Origin: Priestia abyssalis | GTDB taxonomy: Bacteria; Bacillota; Bacilli; Bacillales; Bacillaceae_H | Reading direction: 5' to 3' | NCBI RefSeq assembly: GCF_002019595.1 | Contig: NZ_KV917369.1 | Coordinates: 3,426,624 to 3,490,623, forward strand | Length of the DNA stretch: 64,000 nucleotides | Part shown: in pieces, positions 41,528 to 49,488 of the stretch | Layout: each line of letters begins with the position of its first letter | Position numbering within the stretch: the first letter of the stretch is position 1 | Notes under the pieces: model-generated | Databases searched by the model: none | What the model was told of the DNA's origin: nothing | Seen by the model: only the letters and a program-made list of their open reading frames with translations | Made by a program: the position numbers and the translations under genes

Positions 41528-42538
41528 CTATTTTGAACTTTCTTCAAGTGTTTTTAGGTCGATCATGCCCTTAATATCACTGCTTGGGATATATCCCGCT
41601 TCTTTGCTGATGTCGGCCATTTCCTGGATGACTTGTTCATTTACATCTGTTGTCACTTCTAAGCGTGATAATGCGGCCGTAACTTCTTCTTTGTTTAATT
41701 CTTTTCCAGTCAGTTCCTTCAAATGTTTAATCACTAAATCTTGGCTTTCTTCCGGGTTTTCTTTTATAAAGTCAACGGCTTTCTTATGAGCGTTTAAATA
41801 CGACGCTGCTAGGCCTTCTCTTTCTAAAAACGGCTTGCTCGCTGCTACTACCGTGTTTGTCGACTCTTTACCCCATGCGAACTCATCCCAGTTAAGCAAT
41901 AACTTTCCTTTCGCTTGAGTTTCAAGTACATACCCCCACGGTTCCTGAGTCGCTGCGGCATCGACTGATTTTTGAACGAAAAGTGAGGCTGTATCGGCAG
42001 GAGCCGCCGCATACAATTCTACGGTACCACCGTTTGTCGTCGGTTTTAAATTCACGTCTTGAAGCGCTTTTCGAAGCATAACATCTTGCGTGCTTCCGAT
42101 AACAGGAATTGCTACTTTTTTACCGTCTAAATCTTTCAAATCAGTAATATTGCTTGCTTCACTTGCAACAAGAACGGCTCCGCCATTGACCGCTCCGGAA
42201 ATCAGGTGGTATTCCGGATTTTTTACGTAAAAGTTAAGCAGTGGACCCGGACCAACTGTACCAACATCAATTGCCTTTGTGGACATGGCTTCCATAAATA
42301 ATCCACCATTCGTAAATGTTTTTGTTTCAAGCTTGACATCCTTGCCAAACGCTTCTTCAAAGTACCCTTTTTCCAAAGCAACAATAGTGGCAATATGAGT
42401 TAAGTTTGGAAAGTAACCGATTTTCACGGTTTGTTCTCCGGAATCTTTTCCTTCTTCTCCTCCCGATTGGGCACATCCGCTTAACACTCCGATAAACAAT
42501 ATGGAAATGATAAGCGAAAGTAGTGATTTTTTCAGCAT
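41528..42538 (-). CDS. ABC transporter substrate-binding lipoprotein, NitT/TauT/SsuA type
   Basis: 336 residues with lipobox VLSGC. The mature protein starts VKIGYFPNLTHIATIVALEK and has AIDVGTVGPGPLLNFYVKNP and QEPWGYVLETQAKGKLLL, typical of binding proteins for sulfonates, nitrate or thiamine-type precursors. It delivers an unknown anionic or S/N-containing substrate to the permease. Third gene after ATPase and permease; the gap before it (151 bp) has no separate terminator. Confidence 0.85.
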   Translation of the reverse strand: MLKKSLLSLIISILFIGVLSGCAQSGGEEGKDSGEQTVKIGYFPNLTHIATIVALEKGYFEEAFGKDVKLETKTFTNGGLFMEAMSTKAIDVGTVGPGPLLNFYVKNPEYHLISGAVNGGAVLVASEASNITDLKDLDGKKVAIPVIGSTQDVMLRKALQDVNLKPTTNGGTVELYAAAPADTASLFVQKSVDAAATQEPWGYVLETQAKGKLLLNWDEFAWGKESTNTVVAASKPFLEREGLAASYLNAHKKAVDFIKENPEESQDLVIKHLKELTGKELNKEEVTAALSRLEVTTDVNEQVIQEMADISKEAGYIPSSDIKGMIDLKTLEESSK

Positions 42539-42689
42539 ATTTGTCTCTCCTTATAAAATGATCATTCTCTTTAAAAGGTTGCTCAAAAAGTGCGGGAAAC
42601 ATGAACAACAAACGTACTATTACCATATACTCGGTTGCTCAAATGTGCACTTCACGACTTTCCGTCTCTTTTTTGAAGCTGTACTTTAA

Positions 42690-43448
42690 TTAGCGCTGAC
42701 TGACTCCCCATTTTAATTGAACATTGCGTTCTAAACGGGAAAACACGACATTATCAACGATCGTTCCGATGATAGCGATGATGATCATCACGGAAATAAC
42801 GAGATCCATTTGTCCGAGTGATCTTCCCATTTCCAACAGTTGACCTAGACCGCCGCCGCCGCCGAGCAATTCACCAGCCATTAATGCACGCCAAGAAAAG
42901 GCCCATGCAATTCGCAAACCGGAAATGATTTGGGGAATAGAGGCTGGTAAAATAACGGTGCGTATAAAATGAAAACCGCTTGACCCATATGTTTTGGCGA
43001 CCCGTTGATACAACTGAGGAACATTTTTAAAACCGCTTGTTGCATTTACAGTCATCGTCCAAGTAGCTCCGATTGTAACAATAAACAGAATGGAAAAATC
43101 GTTCAATCCAAACCAAATGATTGCTAATGGAAACCAAACGATACTTGGAATCGATTGAAGGGCGGTGACGATGAACCCGAGCGTATCTTCAACAAGCTTA
43201 TACCGCCAAATGAAATAACCTAAAATAAGACCGACAATAATGGCTATGGTAAATCCAAGTAAGATACGGCCAAGACTTTTAACAATTGCGCCAGTTATTT
43301 GTCCGCTTACCAGCCCGTTAAACAGTGTGTCAAACACTTGTGTCAGGCTGGGAAACATAAATGCCGGCAGACCGGAAAGTCTAGATGTGACTTCCCATAT
43401 CCCCGCTATCATCGCGATGAATATGATTCGTCTTAAAGCTGTAGTCAT
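42690..43448 (-). CDS. ABC transporter permease, SsuC/TauC type
   Basis: 252 residues with about six helices and the EAA loop RVAKTYGSSGFHFIRTVILPASIPQIISG (begins near residue 148). Matches the BPD-type permeases for sulfonate/taurine. GGAGG precedes its ATG at 43448, which lies 68 nt inside the upstream ATPase gene, so translation is strongly coupled. Confidence 0.88.
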   Translation of the reverse strand: MTTALRRIIFIAMIAGIWEVTSRLSGLPAFMFPSLTQVFDTLFNGLVSGQITGAIVKSLGRILLGFTIAIIVGLILGYFIWRYKLVEDTLGFIVTALQSIPSIVWFPLAIIWFGLNDFSILFIVTIGATWTMTVNATSGFKNVPQLYQRVAKTYGSSGFHFIRTVILPASIPQIISGLRIAWAFSWRALMAGELLGGGGGLGQLLEMGRSLGQMDLVISVMIIIAIIGTIVDNVVFSRLERNVQLKWGVSQR

Positions 43449-44223
43449 TCCCCATTTCCTCCTTCAGTACTTTTTCAATTTCTTCCTGCAAAATGGATAG
43501 CACTTTTTGTTCAGTATTGAGAGTCACACTATCTGGCATGACCCCATCTTTCGTGGATGGAACGGAAATGATTTGCTTGATTTTCCCCGGGCGGGTTGCG
43601 AAAACGACAATTTGTTCCGAAAGAAGAACGGCTTCCCGAATATTATGCGTGATAAAAAAGATTGTGACTTTCGTTTTGCGCCAAATGTCCAACAACTCTT
43701 TATGAAGCACCATTCTTGTTTGTTCATCAAGAGCAGAAAACGGTTCATCCATCAACAAGATGTCTGGTTCCATCACTAAAGCCCTGGCGATGGCCACCCT
43801 CTGTTTCATGCCTCCTGAAAGCTGATGAGGATAGGAATCGACATAGCGGCTGAGGTGAACCATTTTTAACACATCCAACGCTTTTGCCTTCGCTTCTTCT
43901 TTTGACATTTTCTTTAACAGCAATCCGTACGTCACATTTTCCAGCACAGTTAACCATGGGAACAATCCCGCTTCTTGGAAAACGACAACTCGTTCCGGTC
44001 CTGGCTTCGTCACCTTATTTCCGGCTACCCGTATTTCTCCTTTATCTGCTTTATCAAGGCCGGCAATTAAATAAAGCAGCGTTGATTTACCGCAGCCAGA
44101 TGGCCCGACAATCGAAACAAAGCTGCCTTTTTCAACTTCCAGATTAATTTCATCCAGCACCTTTACTTTCTCTTTTCTTTCATTGATGAAGCTTTTTTCA
44201 ATTCCATCTATCGTTAAATACAT
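43381..44223 (-). CDS. ABC transporter ATP-binding protein, SsuB/TauB type
   Basis: 280 residues. Walker A GPSGCGKST, signature LSGGMKQRVAIARAL, Walker B ILLMDEPFSALDEQ and the His switch FFITHNI are intact. Powers uptake with the adjacent permease and binding protein. Its last ~22 codons (KTNHIHRDDSGDMGSHI) overlap the permease gene, an unusually long overlap. First gene of the operon. Confidence 0.9.
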   Translation of the reverse strand: MYLTIDGIEKSFINERKEKVKVLDEINLEVEKGSFVSIVGPSGCGKSTLLYLIAGLDKADKGEIRVAGNKVTKPGPERVVVFQEAGLFPWLTVLENVTYGLLLKKMSKEEAKAKALDVLKMVHLSRYVDSYPHQLSGGMKQRVAIARALVMEPDILLMDEPFSALDEQTRMVLHKELLDIWRKTKVTIFFITHNIREAVLLSEQIVVFATRPGKIKQIISVPSTKDGVMPDSVTLNTEQKVLSILQEEIEKVLKEEMGNDYSFKTNHIHRDDSGDMGSHI

Positions 44224-44393
44224 ATATTCACCCCGCTATAATTCCGATTGGATTAATCTGCATTATTTCTCATCTTCTAATAATGATTAATCCTACTGAT
44301 TTTGTCAACTATCAAAAGGGAAAAGTCTAATTTTTCAGTGCTTTGTGCGTGAATATGAAATAACGGTCAGTTTCTTGCTGAATGAACATTAAA

Positions 44394-44433
44394 AAACCGC
44401 CCTTCATCTCAGTGAAAAGATGAAGAGCGGTTT
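44394..44433 (-). terminator. Terminator of the Crh-like gene
   Basis: Stem AAACCGC.CTTCATCT / AGATGAAG.GCGGTTT with an A6 run on the left (U-run on minus strand), 73 bp after the stop. Confidence 0.82.
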
Positions 44434-44505
44434 CCAGGGATTTTCCTTAAGTCTTGAAGTGGGGGGCTTACTGCCCGTTAATGGGGGATAAATACTATTT
44501 TAAGA

Positions 44506-44766
44506 TCAATATTCTTTCTTCGAAAGAAAACCTTCGAGGGATTTAATGGCCTTTTGCTCATCCGTTCCGTTTGCCATTAAGATGATTTCTTCCCCTTTTC
44601 TAACAGCCATGGCCATAACTCCCATAATACTTTTGGCGGCTGCCGATTTTTCATTTTTAACAATGGTTATGTCACTATTAAAATAAGACGCTTTTTGGAC
44701 AAAATCAGTTGCCGCTCGAGCCTGAAGACCATGTTGAAGGTGAACGACAAGGCTTGTCTTCGTCAT
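44506..44766 (-). CDS. crh: Crh-like HPr paralogue (catabolite repression HPr)
   Basis: 86 residues of the HPr fold. With the ATG at 44766 as start, the position of the PTS active-site histidine holds Gln15 (HGLQARAA), while the regulatory Ser46 with its context AKSIMGVM is kept. This is the hallmark of Crh, which cannot carry PTS phosphate but is phosphorylated on Ser46 by HPrK and serves CcpA. The usual Pro18 is Ala. Crh genes normally sit in the yvcJ-yvcK-yvcL cluster; here it stands next to malate genes. A GTG at 44778 is an alternative start. Confidence 0.75.
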   Translation of the reverse strand: MTKTSLVVHLQHGLQARAATDFVQKASYFNSDITIVKNEKSAAAKSIMGVMAMAVRKGEEIILMANGTDEQKAIKSLEGFLSKKEY

Positions 44767-44912
44767 GGGAAACCACACTCTCTTCCACAGATGTTTTGTT
44801 ATATCTAGTTGTTTTTATTCGTTCTCGTGCAAAAGGATTTGGCGGTAAAATCAAAAAATGAACATTTAAATCTCTATTTCCTTCATAATTGAGGACTGTG
44901 TCAGCACGAGAT

Positions 44913-45365
44913 TAGACGAAAACTGGTGCTTCTTCTCCCGCCAGCGCCAGTAAACGCTCTTTTACTTCTTCTGTATCAACAGCCTTTTGCGAAACGCCGG
45001 TTTCCATCGCAGCGCGGGCAACAGCTGCCGCTACATGTGCCGCCACTCTGCGGCAGATACACCGACAAATACATCCGCTCCAGCCATCGCATCTGCCAGT
45101 GACCCTTGTTTTTGTTCCCGATTCGTGATGCGGGCCATTTCTTCTTTAAATAGATTCATTCCAACTGGGCGCCCTTCATAGATGATCCCTTTTGTATCAC
45201 ATAAAATGACGTCTTTTACACCCATGCTGAGCAACAGCTTTATAATCGCTACACCGGCGGCACCGGTACCATTTGCGACAACTCGAATGTCTTCCATTTT
45301 TTTGCCGGCCAATTTTAAGGCGTTGATCAATCCAGCGGCCGTAACAATGGCTGTTCCGTCGGAAG
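44913..45365 (-). pseudogene. Malic enzyme, N-terminus lost and internal deletion
   Basis: Two pieces of an NAD(P)-dependent malic enzyme: the NAD-binding domain (PSDGTAIVTAAGLINALKLA, VVANGTGAAGVAIIKLLLSM, DADVFVGVSA-type segment) and, after a frame change near 45050, the C-terminal helix region (VAAAVARAAMETGVSQKAVD ... LALAGEEAPVFV). The first ~120 residues are absent: the frame ends at Repeat B copy 3. Intact enzymes are ~400 residues. It would have converted malate to pyruvate after uptake by the neighbouring MaeN-type transporter. Confidence 0.85.
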
Positions 45366-45370
45366 GTATT

Positions 45371-45470
45371 CATAATCGATCAGCCAGACAACTTGGATTC
45401 GCCTTCAAAGGCAGAAAATTGGGCATGGCCGTTCTTTGACCATGCCCAATTTTCTAAATCAATCTATACT
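45371..45470. repeat. Repeat B copy 3
   Basis: Lead ccagacaacttggattc, then a perfect 16-bp stem AGAAAATTGGGCATGG (45413-45428) with CCATGCCCAATTTTCT (45440-45455), and the tail TCTAAATCAATCTATAcTAG. It fills the gap between the malic-enzyme remnant and the maeN stop, exactly where the malic enzyme N-terminus was lost. Confidence 0.8.
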
Positions 45471-46812
45471 AGCTCAATAGTTTCATTAACAGCGTCGCCA
45501 ATATAACGGTAGAGGCACCGCCAAGTCTTGTCGCTACTTGGGCAAACGGCATTAATGACATACGATTCGAAGCAGATAAAATGGCGACATCTCCTGTTCC
45601 GCCTAATCCGCTGTGGCAGCCTGTTACAATCGCCGAATCAACCGGATACATTTTCATGATTTTTCCGACAACATATCCTGTTCCGACCATCGCTACCACG
45701 ACAGCGATACAAACCACTACATAAGCTGGTGTTACGATTTTTACAACATCTTCTAACGGAATGTAAAGAATTCCTAAACCGACCATAAGCGGCCATGTTA
45801 AACTTGTAGAAACGAATTTATACAAATGATAAGCACCTTGCTCCATTTTGGCCGGCATTAGTTGAAGGCATTTAACCAATGTTGCAGCGACAATCATTAA
45901 TACCGGTCCTGGAATACCCAAAAATTTATGGGCAAGTCCGCCGAAAATGAAGAAACTGCACGCAATTAGCAATCCTGCTCCCATTAATGAAAAATCAACA
46001 GGCTTATTAATGTTTGTTTCTTCTTTAATTCCGTCTCCGCCTTTTGTTTTAACCAATACCCCATTTCCTGTAAGCTCCGGTTTTCTTTCACCTAAATTTT
46101 TCATTAAACCTGCACAAATGATCGCGACGATATTTCCGATGACGGCTGCAGGAATCATCTGGGATACGTAGATTTCCGCAGATTCCCCTAAAATTTGAGA
46201 GTATGCGAGTGACAACGGCAGGATGCCTTCCCCGATTCCCCCTCCGATAATCGGTACAATAATGTAAAAGAATGTGTGTTTCATGTCATACCCAAATAGT
46301 GATCCTACTAATACTCCTGCTGCAACAGATGCCAGAGTCCCAAGAACAAGCGGAATAAACATTCTTGTAAATCCTTGAAGTAATACCGTTCGGTTCATGC
46401 CAAGAATACTTCCCGCAACTAAGCATGAAATATAAAGATAAAGAAAGTTAGACGTTTTCATTAATGTTGTGACCGCTTCCATCGAAGCCGGATTAAGCAG
46501 ATTATAAAACACTAGAATAGATGGGACTAAAAGTGCTAAAATAGCCGGTCCGCCAATGTCTTTTAAAATAGGAACTTTCATTCCGATGTCTCCAAGTAAG
46601 ATTCCCATGACCATAATGACTGCAAAACCGCCGATCATGTCTGGCGGCAGCTGATTGTATACAGATGCAGCATAAATGATCGCCGCTAGTACTAAATAAA
46701 GAGGTAACGGAAGAACCCCTACCTTCAATTGATTAAACTGGGATAAAAACCCTTTTTTCTCTTCTGTTTGCTCCACATAGGGAAGCGTTTGCAATTTCTT
46801 TGCTGGTTCCAT
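45469..46812 (-). CDS. maeN: MaeN-type 2-hydroxycarboxylate (malate) : sodium symporter
   Basis: 447 residues, eleven or so helices, 2-HCT family. The two reentrant-loop motifs are present: PIIGGGIGEGILPLSLAYSQ and TGCHSGLGGTGDVAILSASN. In bacilli MaeN takes up L-malate and is induced by the MalK-MalR two-component system, which is encoded 8-10 kb away in this window. AGGAGG precedes the ATG. CitS/CimH-type citrate or citrate/malate exchange is the alternative specificity. Confidence 0.85.
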   Translation of the reverse strand: MEPAKKLQTLPYVEQTEEKKGFLSQFNQLKVGVLPLPLYLVLAAIIYAASVYNQLPPDMIGGFAVIMVMGILLGDIGMKVPILKDIGGPAILALLVPSILVFYNLLNPASMEAVTTLMKTSNFLYLYISCLVAGSILGMNRTVLLQGFTRMFIPLVLGTLASVAAGVLVGSLFGYDMKHTFFYIIVPIIGGGIGEGILPLSLAYSQILGESAEIYVSQMIPAAVIGNIVAIICAGLMKNLGERKPELTGNGVLVKTKGGDGIKEETNINKPVDFSLMGAGLLIACSFFIFGGLAHKFLGIPGPVLMIVAATLVKCLQLMPAKMEQGAYHLYKFVSTSLTWPLMVGLGILYIPLEDVVKIVTPAYVVVCIAVVVAMVGTGYVVGKIMKMYPVDSAIVTGCHSGLGGTGDVAILSASNRMSLMPFAQVATRLGGASTVILATLLMKLLS

Positions 46813-46842
46813 TTTTTATGACCTCCTGTCTCCTAATACCCT

Positions 46843-46902
46843 TATAGTAGTGTTTTTGTACAATTTCGAATAGCTTATGTAACTTATGTAAGTGTTTTTG
46901 TA
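46843..46902 (-). promoter_or_regulatory. Repeated elements in the maeN promoter
   Basis: Two exact copies of AGTGTTTTTGTA (46849-46860 and 46891-46902), 42 bp apart (four helical turns), enclose a tandem CTTATGTAA pair (46874-46882, 46883-46891). On the minus strand the nearer copy runs into a -10-like ACTATAA. This is a plausible binding region for the MalR-type regulator. Confidence 0.5.
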
Positions 46903-47232
46903 ATTAAAAAAAGCAAGAAGCCGATTGGCTGCTTACTTTTGTTTAGAATTTTCGTAATGTTGGAGAGGAAATCCAGCTGCGAAGATTAACGTTGTTTTCC
47001 CTTCGGACTTCCCATATTACCAAATTCAAAAAATTTCACTTTTTTGATTCCCACAAAATTAAATACGGCTTTCTTCATTATTATTTTATTAACCGGTTAC
47101 CCGGCACAGCAGTGATTCAGATTATTTTTGTGCCGGGTACTTGAATGCTATTGCCAATATCCATTATCCAGGGGACTGTTCATTAAATGAAGAGAACATA
47201 TATCCCCTAGTGAACAATCATGGCAGCTTACT
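46903..47232. other. Intergenic region between maeN and the sensor kinase gene
   Basis: Contains a small GC stem (AGCCGATTGGCT, ~46918) and a longer inverted repeat TACCCGGCACA / TGTGCCGGGTA (47097-47143), probably the terminator of the kinase gene. TTAACCGGTTA (47089-47099) is identical to the core of the LacI operators at 32.6 kb. No gene seen. Confidence 0.4.
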
Positions 47233-48642
47233 TTACAGCTGAATTTCAATCATTGTCCCATAATCAACTGCACTATTGATTTTAATCTCTCCACCGTGTG
47301 CCTGAATGATATCATTGGCAATTGCCATTCCAAGTCCGGAACCTTTATGCAATTCTCCGGTGTTCGTTCCCCTGTAATAGCGGTCAAAAATTCTCTCGAG
47401 TTCTTCTTTCTTTATGCCTTTTCCATCATCTTTTATGGTGATGTGTGTCCGTTCCTTTTTCTCGATGCGAACAACAATCTTCGTGCTGCTGTCATTATGG
47501 ACGATCGCATTATAGATCAAATTATTTACCGCTCTCCAAATCAAAATCTCATCAGCTTCTATGTCGATCCTATTTTGGCTGCACTCAAATTCAATAGTCC
47601 GGTTTGAATATTTGGCATCATTCAAAATATCGATGACAATATTCCGTAAAAGGGGCACGATATTGATCGTTTTTTTATTTAACATTAATTCTTTATTTTT
47701 TAATCTTGCTGTTAAGCTTAAATCTTCCATCACTTCCTTTATATAAAGTGATTTATTTTCAATAATTGCCGCATATTCTCTCATTTCCTCTAATGAAAAA
47801 TCATAGTCTGTATCTTTCATCATTTCAGCATAGCCCTGGATGGAAGCTAACGGTGTTTTAATATCATGAGAGATGTTTCCAATCCATTCTTCCCTCATTT
47901 TATCTAACTTTTTTCTTTCAGCTTCGGTTGCTTTCAACTGATGTGATAAATAATTTACATTGAAAAAAACATCTTTATAGATTCCTTTAGGCTTATAGTT
48001 GATATTGTAGTCCTTATTTGCCAGTCTTTTAATTCCATCAATTATGGTATTTAGCGGCAAGGTCAGCCTTTTACTGAATAAATAGCCAATGAATAAAGCA
48101 ATTAAACCATCAACGACCAGCAAAATGATACTGCCCACTTTAAACTGATATAAAACATCTCGTAAATCATACGATAATACGTATCTGTTAAGATAAGGAT
48201 TGTTAAATCCAATAAAATAGCTGTATCTTTTTTGATTTAGTTCTGTTTCACTTACAAAAACGGTTGCTTCTACATTCGCTTCTCTATATTTGTAAATATT
48301 TACAATTTCCATCGGTGTATACTTCTTCTTTACCCCGCTCGGTGTTCGATATCCGTATAGTTCCTTCCCATTTTCGTCTAAAATCTGGACCCATGCCTTC
48401 TTTTTATTGAGTTCTTTTTTTCCTTCTTCAGTAATGGTCACCTCGTTATTTGAATAGATGATTTCACTTTGAAAATGCCTTGAAAATGCTTCGGCAGATG
48501 TTTCTGTGTTATGAAAATTTGGTTCGTATAATGTATTTCGGGCGATGAACAAAGCTAATATTGTAAAAATATTGATGATAATCACCAAAATAACGACGAA
48601 CACAACAGATAGCAAAAATCTCCCGGTTAATCTCCATTTCAT
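47233..48642 (-). CDS. Sensor histidine kinase with extracytoplasmic domain
   Basis: 469 residues: two membrane helices (about 9-35 and 170-190) around a ~130-residue extracellular sensor, HAMP-like linker, HisKA with phospho-acceptor H259 (ISHDIKTPLASIQGY) and HATPase with N box NNLIYNAIVHN, DDGKGI and GSGLGMAIA. It partners with the OmpR-type regulator whose stop lies 3 bp upstream. Because it has a real extracellular domain it is not an intramembrane BceS-type kinase, although a BceAB module lies nearby. Signal unknown. Confidence 0.88.
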   Translation of the reverse strand: MKWRLTGRFLLSVVFVVILVIIINIFTILALFIARNTLYEPNFHNTETSAEAFSRHFQSEIIYSNNEVTITEEGKKELNKKKAWVQILDENGKELYGYRTPSGVKKKYTPMEIVNIYKYREANVEATVFVSETELNQKRYSYFIGFNNPYLNRYVLSYDLRDVLYQFKVGSIILLVVDGLIALFIGYLFSKRLTLPLNTIIDGIKRLANKDYNINYKPKGIYKDVFFNVNYLSHQLKATEAERKKLDKMREEWIGNISHDIKTPLASIQGYAEMMKDTDYDFSLEEMREYAAIIENKSLYIKEVMEDLSLTARLKNKELMLNKKTINIVPLLRNIVIDILNDAKYSNRTIEFECSQNRIDIEADEILIWRAVNNLIYNAIVHNDSSTKIVVRIEKKERTHITIKDDGKGIKKEELERIFDRYYRGTNTGELHKGSGLGMAIANDIIQAHGGEIKINSAVDYGTMIEIQL

Positions 48643-48645
48643 AAG

Positions 48646-49356
48646 CTATTCATCCTCTACAACGAGCTTATAGCCTAAACCTTTTACGGTGATTAAATGG
48701 TTTGGATTGGAAGGCTGTTCTTCTATTTTCTCCCGCAGCCTTCTGATGTGTACCATAATCGTATTGTCAAACCCAATAAAATCTTCCCCCCACACTTTAT
48801 CACAAAGATTTTCTTTGCTAATAATTTGATTAGGATTTTTAAGGAAATGGATCATTAACCCAAGCTCTTTTGGCTTTAATTCAATGATTCTTCCGTTCTT
48901 TTTTAATTCCAGCTTTTGTTCATTTAATTCAAATGGCCCAGCCTTTATCAATGGATTCACCTTTTCATCTACATGAAGATAATCCGCTCTTCGTAATTGA
49001 GCTTTTACTCGATAGGCTACTTCTTTCGGACTAAATGGTTTTGTAATATAGTCGTCACCGCCAATAGCAAAACCTAAGATTTTATCAATTTCTTCTCCTT
49101 TCGCAGATAAAAATAATATCGGCACATGAGAAACGCTTCTTATTTGTTTGCAAACGTCATAGCCTTCGCCATCAGGCAGCATAATATCCAGTAAAACAAG
49201 GTCCGGCTGTTTTTGCTGAAACTGCGTAAGCCCGTCTCTCATTGTTGTTGAAGTGTAAATATGATTTATTCCTTCCTTTGTTAAAACCGTTTTTAAAAGT
49301 CTTAAAATATCTTCTTCATCGTCTATGATTAAGACTTTTTTGTTTATTAGCGACAT
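48646..49356 (-). CDS. OmpR/PhoB-family response regulator
   Basis: 236 residues: receiver domain with acidic pocket DDEED, phospho-acceptor D57 (LVLLDIMLPDGEG), Thr/Lys switch (FLSAKGEE, TKPFSPKE), and a winged helix with ELKPKELGLMIHFLKNPN and DNTIMVHIRRLREKIEE. Cotranscribed with the kinase downstream. An ISL3 element sits ~130 bp upstream of its start and could have changed its promoter. The phased repeats upstream of the BceAB-like operon are candidate binding sites. Confidence 0.9.
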   Translation of the reverse strand: MSLINKKVLIIDDEEDILRLLKTVLTKEGINHIYTSTTMRDGLTQFQQKQPDLVLLDIMLPDGEGYDVCKQIRSVSHVPILFLSAKGEEIDKILGFAIGGDDYITKPFSPKEVAYRVKAQLRRADYLHVDEKVNPLIKAGPFELNEQKLELKKNGRIIELKPKELGLMIHFLKNPNQIISKENLCDKVWGEDFIGFDNTIMVHIRRLREKIEEQPSNPNHLITVKGLGYKLVVEDE

Positions 49357-49488
49357 TCAATCATTACCTCCGAAAATTGTCCTATGTATTTCTTCATTAT
49401 ATAGAAAAAAGACCATCGGTTGAAATCACGTTTTCTAAGTGCATTGCAATCAGCAGTCATCGGTATGATGAAAATCAACATTGTTCTT

